DNA of 64,000 nucleotides, taken from Glebionis coronaria (taxonomy: Eukaryota > Streptophyta > Magnoliopsida > Asterales > Asteraceae). Shown here in pieces: positions 30,018 through 41,729 of the stretch. The notes under the pieces were generated by a model, which was given only the letters and a program-made list of their open reading frames with translations, was not told where the DNA came from and made no database searches. The position numbers were made by a program, and so were the translations under genes. Location: positions 206,766,271 to 206,830,270 of the forward strand of contig CM046875.1 of the NCBI GenBank assembly GCA_025667525.1. The letters are read 5' to 3'. How positions within the stretch are numbered: the stretch's first letter is position 1; each line of letters starts with the position of its first letter.

Positions 30018-30719
30018 TCATTCCACCATTGGAGTATCCACGGGGTCGTAAGATTCCATCTTATATTTCTTAAGCGATTCAAGGGCATACTTGGATTGAT
30101 TGATAAAGATGCCTCTGGGCCTCTTAGATATCTGAAGACCTAAGAAGAATGATACCTTGCCCATCATTGACATCTTAAACTTGGAAGACATAAGTGTCCC
30201 AAACTCATCGGATAAGGTTTGGTTCGAGGTAGCAAATATAATATCATCAACATATATTTGTACCATAATCATATCTTTACCTCGTTTCTGAATGAACAGC
30301 GTATGATCCACCTTGCCTTTAGTGAAGCCTTGTGTAATGAGGAATTGTGGTAATAGATCATACCACGCGTGTGGAGCTTGCTTCAACCCATAAAGAGCCT
30401 TCTTAATCTTGTACACGTGATTAGGATATTTAGAATTCACAAAACCTTTTGGTTGTTGAACATTGACCTCTTCCTTGATTTCACCATTAAGAAATGCCGT
30501 CTTCACATCCATCTGATAGACGATCATATTCATGTGGGCTGCATAAGTAAGGAATAGTCTAATAGCTTCCAAACGGGCAACCGGTGCAAAGGATTCCATA
30601 AAGTCGATGCCCAATAATTGCTTGTATCCACGAGATACTAGTCGAGCTTTGTTCTTCAAGATTCCGCCTAAATCGTCGAGTTTCACTTTGTAAACCCATT
30701 TCAAAGTGAGTAACTGCAC
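30018..30719 (-). pseudogene. Copia A reverse transcriptase
   Basis: 233 open codons with the Copia RT motifs: [70 protein letters not shown] and the active site [14 protein letters not shown]. The end [15 protein letters not shown] leads to RNase H. It is frameshifted from the upstream linker near 30720-30770. It would make cDNA from element RNA, primed by tRNA-Met. Confidence 0.93.
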
Positions 30720-30773
30720 TTGATCCCGGCATGGGACAAGTTCCCATACATTAAGACGTATAAATTCATTAAG

Positions 30774-31598
30774 TTATTCTTTCATAGCTTCTATCCAACA
30801 AGATTGGGTAAATGCTTGTTGCAATGTCTTAGGTTCAACTTCATTGAGAAAAGCATCAAAATGACAAAACTTTTCGCTTTCTTGTAGCTGACTTCGTGTG
30901 GATACTGGACGATTAGGGTCACCAATAATAGACTCTATAGGATGATCCTTTGTCCACTTGCTGTCATGTTCACGAATCCGTGGATTGGAGTAGACCGTAG
31001 TAGGAGCTTCCTCTGAGGTGGACGACCCGGCTTGATTATGGTCGGGAATTGGTACACAAAAGAATTGAAGTTCACGCATTTGAGCGAATTCCAAGTCGTG
31101 ATCATCATCATCCTCTTCATCATCAACAGGCATGACATGGCTAGTTGATTCGGGTCTTGGTTGAGAATTACTTGATGAAGGTATATCTTGACCAATAGTA
31201 GGTGCAGACGTATCTGATTGTGCTTCGGTTGCTGGAGCTACAACTTCGGTAACCGGAGCTATGACCTCAGGTTCTGGAGCAACAATACTTGGAGGAGTAA
31301 AAAATTCATCAAAGAACGGTTGAAACAACGTATCTCATTCATTCCTAGTAGGTGGTGTAAATGATGATGAAGTGGGGTTGTTTGGGACAAGACCAGAGCT
31401 AATGTTACTGGGTCCCATTTCATGAAGTGCGGGTTTAAAGCTACTTTGCTCAGAAGCCATTGCTGTCAGCTCATCAAAATCAACATTCATAGTTTTGAGG
31501 ATCTTGCGAGAATTACGATTGTAGATTCGGTATGCTTTCTTTGCGGGTGCATAACCAATAAAAATACCAATATCAGCCTTTGGTTGAAGTTTTCCCAA
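30774..31598 (-). pseudogene. Copia A integrase-RT linker
   Basis: 31335-31598 is the integrase C-terminal region ([26 protein letters not shown], a conserved Copia motif). 30774-31328 is an acidic, proline-rich linker ending in the pre-RT motif (SCWIEAMKE). A stop at about 31329-31334 and a shift near 30770 break it. Copia B has the same linker at 57161-57962. Confidence 0.82.
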
Positions 31599-31780
31599 AT
31601 TGTCACCATCATTATTTGGATAGCAAAGAGAACCAAATACATGAAGATATGATAAATATGGTACTTTACCATGTAGAAGCTCAAACGTGTTTTACCATGG
31701 CGTTTTCGAATTAGTGACCGGTTTTGGGTGTAAAATGTTGTAGATACTGCTTCTGCCCATAAAAATAATGGAGCCTTTGG

Positions 31781-32385
31781 CTAAATTAACATCGTTCGAG
31801 ATGCTTCCATAAGAGTGCGATTTCGCCTTTCAACGACAGCGTTCTGTTGTGGAGTACGAGCAACGGATGTTTCATGCGATATGCCAACTTCTTCATAATA
31901 CTTACGCAAGGTTTGATTCACAAATTCGGTTCCGTTATCTGCACGAATGCGTTGGACAGTAGCGTTGAGACGCACTTGAATCATCTTGAGAAAGTCGATG
32001 ATAATTTTAGGTGCCTCATCTTTTCTTGCAAGAAATTTCACCCATGTAAACCGAGAGTAATCATCCACAATGACGAGGATGTACTTTTTACCACCAAGAC
32101 TTTGAACACGCATTGCCCACAAAGATCCATATCCAACAAATAAAGTTTCTCTTGGTTGGTGTCTTCAGTCTTGGGTTTGTATGATTTCTTAGTGCTTTTC
32201 CCCATTGAACACGCGGAACACAAATGATCCTTTTGAAATGTAAGTTTAGGAAGACCACGAACAAGTTCGTTTTTCACCAAATGATTCATAGCGTCAAAGT
32301 TAAGATGAGATAACCGTCGATGCCATAACCATGACTTAGTCTTTGATGCTTTGGAGAAAAGACATACGGGAGAAGCGACCATCAT
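31781..32385 (-). pseudogene. Copia A GAG-pre-integrase and integrase core
   Basis: The pre-integrase zinc region is in 32038-32385: WLWHRRLSHLNFDAMNHL (HH) and LCSACSMGKSTKK (CC), so all four ligands are present. The frame shifts near 32110. The core (31781-32122) shows VIVDDYSRFTWVKF (Asp), RIRADNGTEFVN (Asp) and QQNAVVERRNRTLMEA (Glu), an intact DDE triad. The end of the core is lost between 31600 and 31780, where stops accumulate. Confidence 0.9.
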
Positions 32386-32734
32386 ATCTTGTAAAGACAG
32401 TGTACAAATTATTCCCTCGAGTACCTTTCAATAAATCTACCCTTTCCAAATTACGAATGAAGCAAGTATGCTCACGAAAAGCGACTTTAAGATTTGAATC
32501 ACAAAATTGTCCCACAGAAAATAAGTTGTGACCGAGTCCTTCCACATAATACACTCTTGAAATAATAACATTCCCAATATGATATTCACCATAGCCCATT
32601 ATCTTTGCAATATGATCATTACCAAATCGAACCGTACCAAGAAACTTGCTGACGAAATTTCTGAGCTGAGAGCGATCTCCGGTCATATGCTTGGAGCAAC
32701 CAGAGTCCAAATACCAGAGAACAATTTGGACCAC
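32336..32734 (-). pseudogene. Copia A protease
   Basis: The pol frame opens after a TGA (32741-32743) and overlaps the end of the coiled-coil gag frame by about 55 bases in the -1 register. The active site is WYLDSGCSKHMTGD. The conserved IMGYGEYHIGNVIISRVYYV and LGHNLFSVGQFCDS segments follow. The end of the open segment is in a frame shifted from the pre-integrase region. It would process the particle proteins. Confidence 0.9.
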
Positions 32735-32944
32735 CTGTTTTCATCAACAACAGTAGACAATGCATTGGAAACTATTGGTTCCGGAGTGTTAGCAGATACA
32801 AATACAGAATTATCAGAATTGCTAACATTTGAGTTATCCTTTGGTTTCCATCTTTTTCTAATGTTAGTTTTACCAATAACAGGTTTTATAGTTCCAACTT
32901 TCAGAGGTTTTGGATTATTAGTGGGCACTAAAGTGGGAGTATAC

Positions 32945-33100
32945 CTATTTAAAGGGCACTTGGTTCCTATAGTAGTGTCGGTGTTCCTAGTTAAAGGAAA
33001 CGCTTGTGTTTTGGTAGCCTTGGTACTCCTAGTTAAAGGGCACGCTTTCTTAGCTGTAGTGGGAGTGATCCTAGTTAAAGGGCACGCATTTTCTACTATG
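32945..33100 (-). repeat. 42-bp coding minisatellite, four copies (Copia A)
   Basis: Units begin at plus-strand positions 32945, 32987, 33029 and 33071, each containing CTAGTTAAAGGGCACGC or a close variant. On the coding strand each unit is 14 codons containing PLTR or PLNR. The same linker in Copia B has three copies with the same spacing. Confidence 0.85.
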
Positions 33101-33104
33101 TGAA

Positions 33105-35697
33105 AGTTCTACAAGTGGGACGCCACATCCAGCCAACTTGGGTTAACACTTTCCCAGTCGGTTACTATTCTAAACCATTTTTATGGGCATTCATCTCATT
33201 CACATGGTCAATAAGGCAAGAATCATAACGACTAGAAAACATACATTCATTACAATTCCAACATTTCAAATTAGAATTCACAATAGGCTTAGAACACTGC
33301 ACAACCGCAGAGCCTTTAGGTTTAGCTACATGATTCTTTTTATTCAAAACATAAATAACATTCTTAGGGTGGGCTTCAACTTTCTTCTTCACTTGACTAT
33401 TAGATGAGGGAAAGATCCTATCATTCTTCATGTTTCTTGTAAGCTTAGATCTTTTAGCCTTAGTAGTGGTGTTTACTCCTGTAGAAGGCAACACGAGAAT
33501 ATTAGAAGCTGATTTTGATTTTGCCTTATCTTTAGTGACCAATGTTTGAGATGGTTTAGTCCAGGGCCCTTGTTAAATGGTGTGACGGAGATGAGGTACA
33601 TTTTTATCACACTAGAGGATAGTGCTGAGACGGTGGCTACGTTATCCACAACATTCTTACCTTTTAGGGTACGAAGTGTTTCCTTTAACTCAGCCAAAGC
33701 AAATTTTTTTATCACAAATTTGTTTCCTCAAATCAGATATTTCCACCGGCTTTCGGTTCAATCGCTCAATCAAAGATTGATTCTGTGCAGTGGTATTAGC
33801 ACATGCGGGCTTTACTGAATCGAAGAGTCGTGTATGTTTCTGTTTTAAGTTATCAACTTTGGACAAAATCTTGGAAACTTGATTATCTAGATCAAGTTTA
33901 AAAATCTCAGCGGCCTCAAGTACTTGCACACAGTTAAGCTCAGATTTTTCTATGTCTAAAGGAAATAATTTAGCAACCTTGTCACTTGGTTGACACTATA
34001 GTGTTTTAATAGATTGATTTTCACATTCTAGCGAAATACAGTGTTGTTGAATCTCATCAAAACATTTTGAAAGCGAAGTATAAGAATCTTCATGCTTTAA
34101 AAATTCAGTGTCATATTTGTGACAAGTACTATCTACCACATTATCCATAGATTCAACATTATGCACAATAGAATTATTATCAACACTATTATTCACATAG
34201 ATAGAAACAATATCAAACGACATCACTTGCTTCAGAAGTTGATCATTTTGAAGTGAAATTCGTTCTATTTCAATTAAATCGTTTTCATAGGCAGCATCCA
34301 TTTCATTGAAAACACGTTTAACTTCATTTATTTCCAAAACCAAATCTTGATCAATATTACTAAAACAAGCTTTAATATTGTTTACAAATGGAACAATTTC
34401 CTCTCGAAACGCAGCTCTAGTGTGCTCAAAATTCCATTCACCTTCCGTTATGGCCGAAGCCGTCGTACGTTCCTTAATGAACTTGTCAAAATCGGCAAAG
34501 TGTTGGTGCAGCGCATTTAAGCTCTCTGACACCTTACTGGTCGGTGGAATTAACTTAGTTAAATCCTTTTTGACAAGTGTAGGAGATGTACTAGGAAGGT
34601 TTTCATTTGACAAACTTTGAGGCACAACAACTGATAATTGAGCTAATTCAGTTTGTAATCGAATACATGTCTTTTTATTAAATTGATATTTATTATGGTG
34701 AACATAATTAAGCTTATGGAACTTTGAAAGCATTTTAGAGTGAGTTTCTTTCGCAAGTGACTGTGTCTCCTCAGTACTACGAACATAAGGTGCTTATTTC
34801 GATTTGCCAATTAGGATCACATCATAAAGACAAGAAATATATTCCTGAGCTTGTTTTTCATAACCGAGATTAGGTGGTAAATCTTAAAGACGTTTAAGTT
34901 CGAGTTTTTTAAACGATTTAGTTAAAAGATGAACCTTTTTTGTGGAAGCGTATTGTTTTAAAAGTTGTTGTTCATTGAATTTAAGAAGTTTGGTAGCATT
35001 AATTTCTGATTCAAACTTTTTAGACTCGAGAGTTTCAAAATCCATTTTAAGTTTCTGAAGATCATTGACAACCGACTATTTTTCTTTTAATTCATTGGAA
35101 ATATTAGCTTTTAATGATTCTATTTATTTTAAGTGTTCAATCTTTTCAAAACGAAATTGGTCAAATTCAGAATAAGTTATTTTTTCTGCTTGAGGGACCA
35201 TTTCAAAATCTTTAACCTTTTGCTTATACAGCGCAAGCTCAGCAGTTAGATTGGCATTTAAATCTACGGTTTGTAGGACGGCCACATTCATGTCAACAAT
35301 AATATGTTTAGGCACCATAACCAAATCATGTTGATCATAAGATTCCATACCCGTCGTAGCATTTGGTTGAGGTTCACTCAAATGTGTTGGTTTGGATACC
35401 AAATCATTTGAGTTACTAGTTCCCGAATACTGTTCGAGGTTGTCATTCTTGATGTGGATAATCATGAATAGGATTAGATGTATTAGATGTGGTTGGTACC
35501 TCACTGTCGACATCAAAACCGTAGTGAGAGATATTAGCAACGAGAGCAGATTGGGCTGTGTGAATGTCATAACAATCCGAATCATATGCATCAAGATCAT
35601 TTGCTTGATATGTTGCATTAGAAGTAGAAACGACTACAATGCCTTCATTATCTGCTACCCCTGGGTCTACAAGAAATACTAACTCCTCTGTATCCAA
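33105..35697 (-). pseudogene. Copia A coiled-coil gag extension with CWNCNEC motif
   Basis: Many short frames on the minus strand align in order with the long 59053-61736 ORF of Copia B. Charged, leucine-rich segments (about 33996-34733) look like coiled coil. The Cys-rich motif CWNCNECMFSSRYDSC, followed by DHVNEM, lies at about 33165-33260; it may bind zinc. Stops and shifts are frequent (about 33544, 33690, 33990, 34800, 35125, 35620). The role is unknown. It lies between the gag knuckle and protease, so it probably belongs to gag. Confidence 0.75.
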
Positions 35698-35745
35698 AAT
35701 CTTTCCCTAGGACTGAGCATCGACTTAATACATCTTCTCACGAAA

Positions 35746-37087
35746 CTACGTAGCATCCCTTCTCCTTTTCAGCTGAGTGCATTGCCTAGCCATATGACAT
35801 TGTCCTCGACAATTGTAGCAAGTCACAACCTTTTGAGGACCAACAGTGCTTCCATTTCCACTAGCTTGAGAATTTACAACTTGAGCGTTCACAGTCCTTG
35901 TAGTGGGTCCATATGAATTTTGCCTTCCCTGAATGGAGTGGACCGTCACTTGACCATCTTTAATAGTGGCTTGTTGGCGAGGATTTGAAGAAGTACGGAG
36001 CTGATTGTTCGTTGCTGGAAATCCTCTAGTTGCAACAAGTTTTGACAAGTAGGTAGTGAGATGGTTTAAGACATCAGTAGGTGTATCATTTGGAGTAAAG
36101 ACCGGTGCTTGAAGTGGTGCTTCAATTGGAAAATATCCTTGCTGAGGAGTATAGCCCATTGGATAAGTAATAGCTTGTGATGGTGATACTTGATGTGTTG
36201 GTTGTTGCGGATAAGGTTGTTGAAGAACACTTTGCTAAAATGTTTGTTGTGGCATCATTAGTGGTTGATAAGATGGTTGTTGTGGTTGCTGATAGGTGTG
36301 TTGTGGTTGTTGCTACAAGTATGATGGTTGTTGATAAGTGTAAGACATGTTTTGGGGGGTTATTTTTTGAGAAGAATACATGGTAAATGGATCACGAACT
36401 TGTGGTGTTAACAACCTAGCCTCAAGCACGTGCATTCGTGTTGTTGAAGAAAAGCTTGAAGTTGATCCACATTGGTTTGATGCAAATCCTTAGCTAATTT
36501 AACAGCCGTCACGTACTTGCTCCGTTCAGATGGGAGAGTGTTCAAATACTTGGTGTTTAATTGAAACGTAGGATTTTCTAGGCCATAGATGTTGAGCTCA
36601 TTCATCAAAAGAGTGAATCTCAAATAGTAATCATTGAGAGTCTCCCCGGGGACATAGGCAAACTTATCAAACGTATCATATAGCTTACACTCTCGTTCTT
36701 GTTTAGCTAACGAGGTGCCCTGCATTAGAACATGAATTTTATCCCATAACTCTTTGGCAACTTTATGTTTGCTGACAGCTTGTAGACATCTGGAGGAAGG
36801 GCTTGAAGAATGATGTTTGTAGCGTATTTATCACACTTGTCTTGAATCTTATCATCTCCAGTTAATTCACCCGTTGTGCGAGGACGAGTAACTGCACCTT
36901 CCGTCACAGTACCATATACCAATGGTCCATTGAGCACCGATGCCCAAATGAGATTTCCCTTCTCTTTATTCAACATATAAAGTTCCATGCGGGAAGCCCA
37001 ATCCTCGTACATAGTTTTCTCCTACATTCGTGGATGATTATCCGTACCAGAGAGAATGGACTTATCCGTGAGAGATGTGTACTCCAT
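35746..37087 (-). pseudogene. Copia A gag (UBN2-type capsid and zinc knuckle)
   Basis: The likely start is MEYTSLTDKSILSGTD at 37087. A TAG at 37022-37024 interrupts before MYEDWASRMELYMLNKEKGN. The capsid continues to 36408 with TNIILQALPPDVYKL, MQGTSLAKQERECKLYDTF and FLNTLPSERSKY-like sequence (here YLNTLPSERSKYVTAV), with a frame change at 36725. The nucleocapsid knuckle CYNCRGQCHMARQC lies in 35746-36159; it fits CX2CX4HX4C, with Gln at the position usually Gly. Gln/Tyr-rich sequence (36160-36360) separates the two. It would build the particle and package RNA. Confidence 0.87.
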
Positions 37088-37261
37088 TTCGATAACAAAA
37101 GATTTACAACTTTGGATCGAACAATGAGAGAAAGTAAATGTGTTTGATTTCGTGTGATGAAGTTGAGAAACAATGTTAAAATCCCCAAAGACATTTTCAC
37201 GATAAACCAAAAATTCCAAAGCAAACCAAAAAGCTCATGAATTCGAAATTTTTTTGGATGA

Positions 37262-37900
37262 AAAATTTATGATTTTCGGAATAATTGGGAAATTCGGAAT
37301 AAAGGACTTTTTCGGATAAAGTGCCTTTTTGGGATAACGACAGGGTTTTCGGAATAATGCCAAGTTTTCGGAACAATTACTATCTTCGAATAAAGTACCT
37401 TTTTTCGGAATAAATGGATTTCTTCGGAATAAATAGCTTTCTTCCGAAAAAATGGCTTTCTTCGGAATAAATGGTGTTTTCGTATAAAGCTTGAGTTTTC
37501 GGATAAAAATGTATTTTCGGAAAAAACAGGTATTTCGGAAAAGCAGATCAAATTCGGATAAACTTGCCTTTCTCGGATAAAAACCTAGACTTCGAATAAA
37601 GTACTCGAATTCGGATAAATGAACGAATTCAGATAAATACCACTTATTCGGAATAATAGCAAGATTTTGAAATAATTACCTTTTCGGAATACTGCTTCTT
37701 CGGATAAAATCACTTTTTCGGAATACTACTTCTTCGGATAAAACCACTTTTCGTATTACATCTTCTTCTTCGGATAAATCCTTCTTCGGGTAAATCTCTT
37801 TTCTTCGGAATAAGCCTCTTCTTCGGATAAACTAAACCATTTTCCGAAAATCAAAATTTCGGAATTCTTGCCCTTTTTGGATAATACAAACCCTTTTCCG
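37262..37900 (-). repeat. TTATTCCGAA-rich degenerate array in the Copia A leader
   Basis: On the minus (sense) strand, dozens of imperfect units around TTATTCCGAA or TTATCCGAA occur between the gag start and the primer site. A 94-codon minus-strand frame here (37267-37551) merely translates the repeat and is not treated as a gene. Confidence 0.85.
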
Positions 37901-38154
37901 AAAATAAAGTACTGTTCTCTTGTTTCTCGGATCACAAACCACAAAGAATGTTTATGCTAAAAATTGATCCTAACACCAAACAATTTTGTGATTTTAACCA
38001 AAATAACAATACCAAATTTGTACCACAACTATGTAGAAGATTTGTATCAAGATCAAACCATAAAAACACAAAAAAATTTTGGATCAATTGATTTTGGATC
38101 AAAATAGACACAAAAAATCAAGAACACAAACGCATAAACAATACAATCATCTCA

Positions 38155-38169
38155 TGGCTCTTGATACCA
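38155..38169 (-). other. primer binding site of Copia A
   Basis: On the minus strand TGGTATCAAGAGCCA begins two bases inside the 5' LTR. It is a variant of the TGGTATCAGAGC site pairing with initiator tRNA-Met, the usual Copia primer. Confidence 0.88.
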
Positions 38170-38171
38170 TT

Positions 38172-38493
38172 TGTTAGATATTATAAATCTATGTATATTC
38201 TAAAGAGAGAAAGAGATAGAAAGATAGTAGATTTCAAACACACTTTAGAGAGAGAAAGTAAAGAACTATGTTTAAATTATCAATGAAACCACACCCTCTC
38301 CATCAAAGGAGAGGACTTTTATACCATGTCCACAAAGTGGGCTTGGTTTACATATTGGGTCGCCGACCCATACATCACATGGGCTCGGTTTGGGCTTTGT
38401 TTAATAAATGTAAATAAACAAAACTACGAGCTTCTAATATATCTATTGTTGGAGTGATCGAACCTTTCTAATAAGTAGAACGTATTTCCAACA
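38172..38493 (-). repeat. 5' LTR of Copia A
   Basis: 322 bases, TGTTGGAAATACG … TATCTAACA on the minus strand. It has a TATA box (38323 down to 38316) and a 7-bp stem (38295-38314) just downstream. It pairs with 26091-26413. Confidence 0.93.
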
Positions 38494-39170
38494 GTGTTTT
38501 GTTGATTTTCAATTTTTTTGTGTTTTTGATTGTTTTTAATGTTTTTTGGATTTTGTGTGTATTCAACCAAATCTCTCCTCGGATAAAACTCTTGATATTA
38601 AAGGAGCCTCAAAGAATGAAAACAATCACGTGGAGTGAACGCCTTCGATTGACTTTAGAACTTCGGTGAAAACCAATTTGTTCAAGAGGGTTTAATCACA
38701 AAGAAACCAAGCAAATATATATAATACGTAATAATACTTTGGGCGGCAAAACCCTCGATTAGCCTTCAATCTCAAATACTCACAAGTGAACGGGGGTAAT
38801 GAGGTGGCGCGAAGCACTTAAGTACCTAACTTCCCTTTAACGGCCTTTTATAGCACATTGCCTATCTATTTCACCTTATAGTTCGTATTTTTCAAAATCG
38901 AGCTTCACGAAAGTATTTATCTATTTTTGCCTTTTTTCTTTTTGTTTGAGATTCGAATACAATAATTAGGAGATCAAATCCCAATTAAGGTTTTATTTTT
39001 ACATTTTTGGAGATATTTTGTATTTTTTGTGATACTTATACAATATAGTAATAATAATTTCACAAGAAAAACGGAAAAAACCGATAATACGTATTAGTAG
39101 AGCTCTACTAATACAAATACTATTTATGGTTAGATATCAAAAACAAAATTGACAAATTAATCACGACACA
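38494..39170 (-). other. 5' leader of the large Athila
   Basis: AT-rich leader between the primer site and gag, with no ORF. Copia A interrupts it at 38494. Its A-rich runs near gag resemble the leader of the inserted Athila (15600-15700). Confidence 0.6.
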
Positions 39171-39189
39171 CCTCCCTGCAGAGGCGCCA
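39171..39189 (-). other. primer binding site of the large Athila
   Basis: The minus strand reads TGGCGCCTCTGCAGGGAGG, three bases after the LTR end. It shares TGGCGCC with the inserted Athila site, then differs, so the priming tRNA may be the same or another one. Confidence 0.72.
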
Positions 39190-41721
39190 AAATGATTGTG
39201 GTAAAATACGATCTTTTAGGAAAAAGGCGTAAAGCGGTAAGTATTAAACAAATGATTTAGGAAAATCAAGTGTTAATGACCCAAATAAGTTCGTTTCCCA
39301 AGGAGGTTTGTTGTGTGTGAATAATTCGTAGTGATTTTGGATTAATATAGAAGAAAGAAAAGAAAGGGAAATGGAAATGACGGATACGTTAAAATTACAC
39401 TACGACGATAAAACGTAAAACCGTAAAAAGTGACAAAATAAAAATTAATTCTAAAAATTCCCAAAAATTTGCCAAAAATAGATAAAAATAAAAAAAGAGT
39501 TTACAAATGATCAAAACTTTTTCAAACCTTTTAATTAATTAAATATTAATTTTTAAATGCTAATTAAAGCCCTAAAAATTCAAATAATTAATAAAAAGCC
39601 CAAAAAAAGATTTTTTTTGTAAAACTCCAAAATGACATAGGTGAACTAAAAACTATTTTTATGAAATTTAAAACTACTGAAAACTATTTTTAAATGATTA
39701 AAAACTATTAAATTGTTAAAATAATCCTAAAAATTAAATAAATGATGAGAAAAATAATCTAAGAGTTTTAAAAATCCTGACTTAATGTATTTGACCTAGG
39801 AAAAATGTGAAAGTTGCAAAAATATAATTTTTACCCTAAGAATTTTTTTAATAATAAAATAATAATGAAAATCCAAAAATTAGAAAAATTTCTAAAAACT
39901 TGCAAACTAGTTTAATTTAACCTAAATAAACAGAAAATGAAAGTGAAATTACCAAAATACCCCTATTGGGCCCCAAAATGGGCTAAAAACAAAAACAGAC
40001 CAAGTTGATGGGCTTTTTAGCCCAATAAGCCAAAAATCAACCAAATAAGCTGAAAAGTTCCAGTCTGACTCAAAATTTAATTCTAAACACAAAACTCTAA
40101 AGGCCCAAAAGTTGAATGTGAGCTTATCACAGCTTAAATGACCAACAACTTATTCTTAATGGGCTTTTTGGCCCTTTAAATTATAAGCTAATGCCCTAAG
40201 CTCTAATTTGTCACACAACCTTCTTTTGGGATACTAAAGAGATCTGTAAAAAGAAATTTTTAAAAAGCTTAACCAATAAGCCAAAAATAAGCCAAGTATG
40301 ATTTTACTAAAAGACAAAATAGTCGACTTAGAGATTTAGACCACTTTAGAACTTGATTTAACTTGCAAAAGACTCTAAATGACTTAATTAAGACAAATCA
40401 ATCAAGAAAAATACAATAAGCAAAGCCAAATAATCAAAATAAAATGATAAGCACTTATGAAAAAGTCAAATAAGTTGGTTTTCTAGTCAAATCCTAAAGT
40501 CAAAAACCAAGAAGCTCCAGAATGGTTAAATGGGTCAATTGAGGAAGATTGATTAGCAAATCCAAGTTGTTGCATGATTCAATAAGCTCAAATGTCTTAA
40601 TAATAAGCTGAAACAGGTTTTGCACTATCAGTGGTAACAAGCAGTGGGAAAGGAGTTTCCACAGCTGCTTAATCAGACTTGATTTAAGCTTGATTTCAAG
40701 CTTTGTGTGATGATTTTAAATGGAACAAAGGGCACCCCAATAAGGTTTGGCCTATTCAGAGTCAATAGAAACAAGAAAAACACCAAGTACTTCACATAAA
40801 TCTCACAAAATCAAGCAATCAAAGGTCACTGATATGCATACGGGTCTGGCAATGTTTTGCTGATATGATTGGTCACCAAATGAATTTCAAACCAACTGAT
40901 CTTGCTCAAATAACCACCAAAACATAAACCAACTATCAGCAATCCTAGATGAACCTCAGATCTAACATGTTTCAACGTTTAAGATCTAAATGAACTAAAA
41001 CAAACCAGTTTTACCCTGCTGAATGTGTTGATAGTTTTTTTATCACTTGAAAACTTGGTTTTATACCAAAATACTTTAAACAAGGTCTGAAAATGTTTTA
41101 AACCAACATATAAGGTGAGTCTAAACTATTTTATGCCCAAGGCTATGTCACCCAAACCTTGTTACACCCAAACCCAAACACCCCTTTATGACTGATTTCA
41201 AACTTTTTCCAAAGAACTTGTTTAATAAACACCACAAATCAAGATCAATCCAACTTATAACAAGTAGCAATCAAATAACAAGATTCAACCAATAAAACAC
41301 TGATTCAATAACAAATGCTCATATTCATCACATAACATGAAAATATGTAGAAAAATGAAAGAGATTAGAAACGTGCACCTCTAAAACATACATCCATGCT
41401 TTGGATTATGAGAGCTCAAGTGGTAGGAGAACAACCACTAGCTACCACACCTGCTGAGATGAACAAAGTTAAACAACACAAATAATATAACACTGATTTT
41501 CCTTTTTCTTAAAAACTTTCCACAACCTTGAGATATCAAAAACCTTTCAAACACAAATTATTACTTGGAACTCAGATTCAGCTAAAAAGGACACCAACTT
41601 TATTAATAAAAAAGGAATTACAAAACTTTTTAAAGAAAATACCAACTTTTTATTTAATAAAAGTAATTACAAAACTCATAGCTAAAATCTGGAACAAAGG
41701 GATCACCACAAGTTGGGTCTC

Positions 41722-41729
41722 CTTATATA
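41722..41729 (-). promoter_or_regulatory. TATA box in the large Athila LTR
   Basis: The minus strand reads TATATAAG within AGGCCTATATAAGGAG. The plus-strand LTR at 61737 has AGGCTATATAAAGCC at the matching place, so the core is conserved between copies. Confidence 0.7.

Larger units (their letters stand above)
26091..38493 (-). mobile_element. Ty1/Copia element A
   Basis: 12.4 kb bounded by LTRs at 38172-38493 (5') and 26091-26413 (3'), with an initiator tRNA-Met primer site and a polypurine tract. Coding order on the minus strand is gag, long coiled-coil region, protease, integrase, RT, RNase H: the Copia order. It inserted into the leader of the minus-strand Athila. LTRs differ at roughly one base in twenty by eye, so it looks older than the inserted Athila. 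The flanking pentamers (TCTTT and GTGTT) do not match, so no target duplication is claimed. All frames are broken. Confidence 0.9.

Noticed and set aside
37267..37551. Minus-strand 94-codon ORF with FRK/SEN repeats
   Set aside because: It is a translation of the TTATTCCGAA array, with no start context and no independent similarity.
26086..38498. Target-site duplication for Copia A
   Set aside because: Flanking pentamers TCTTT and GTGTT do not match; allowing slippage did not help.
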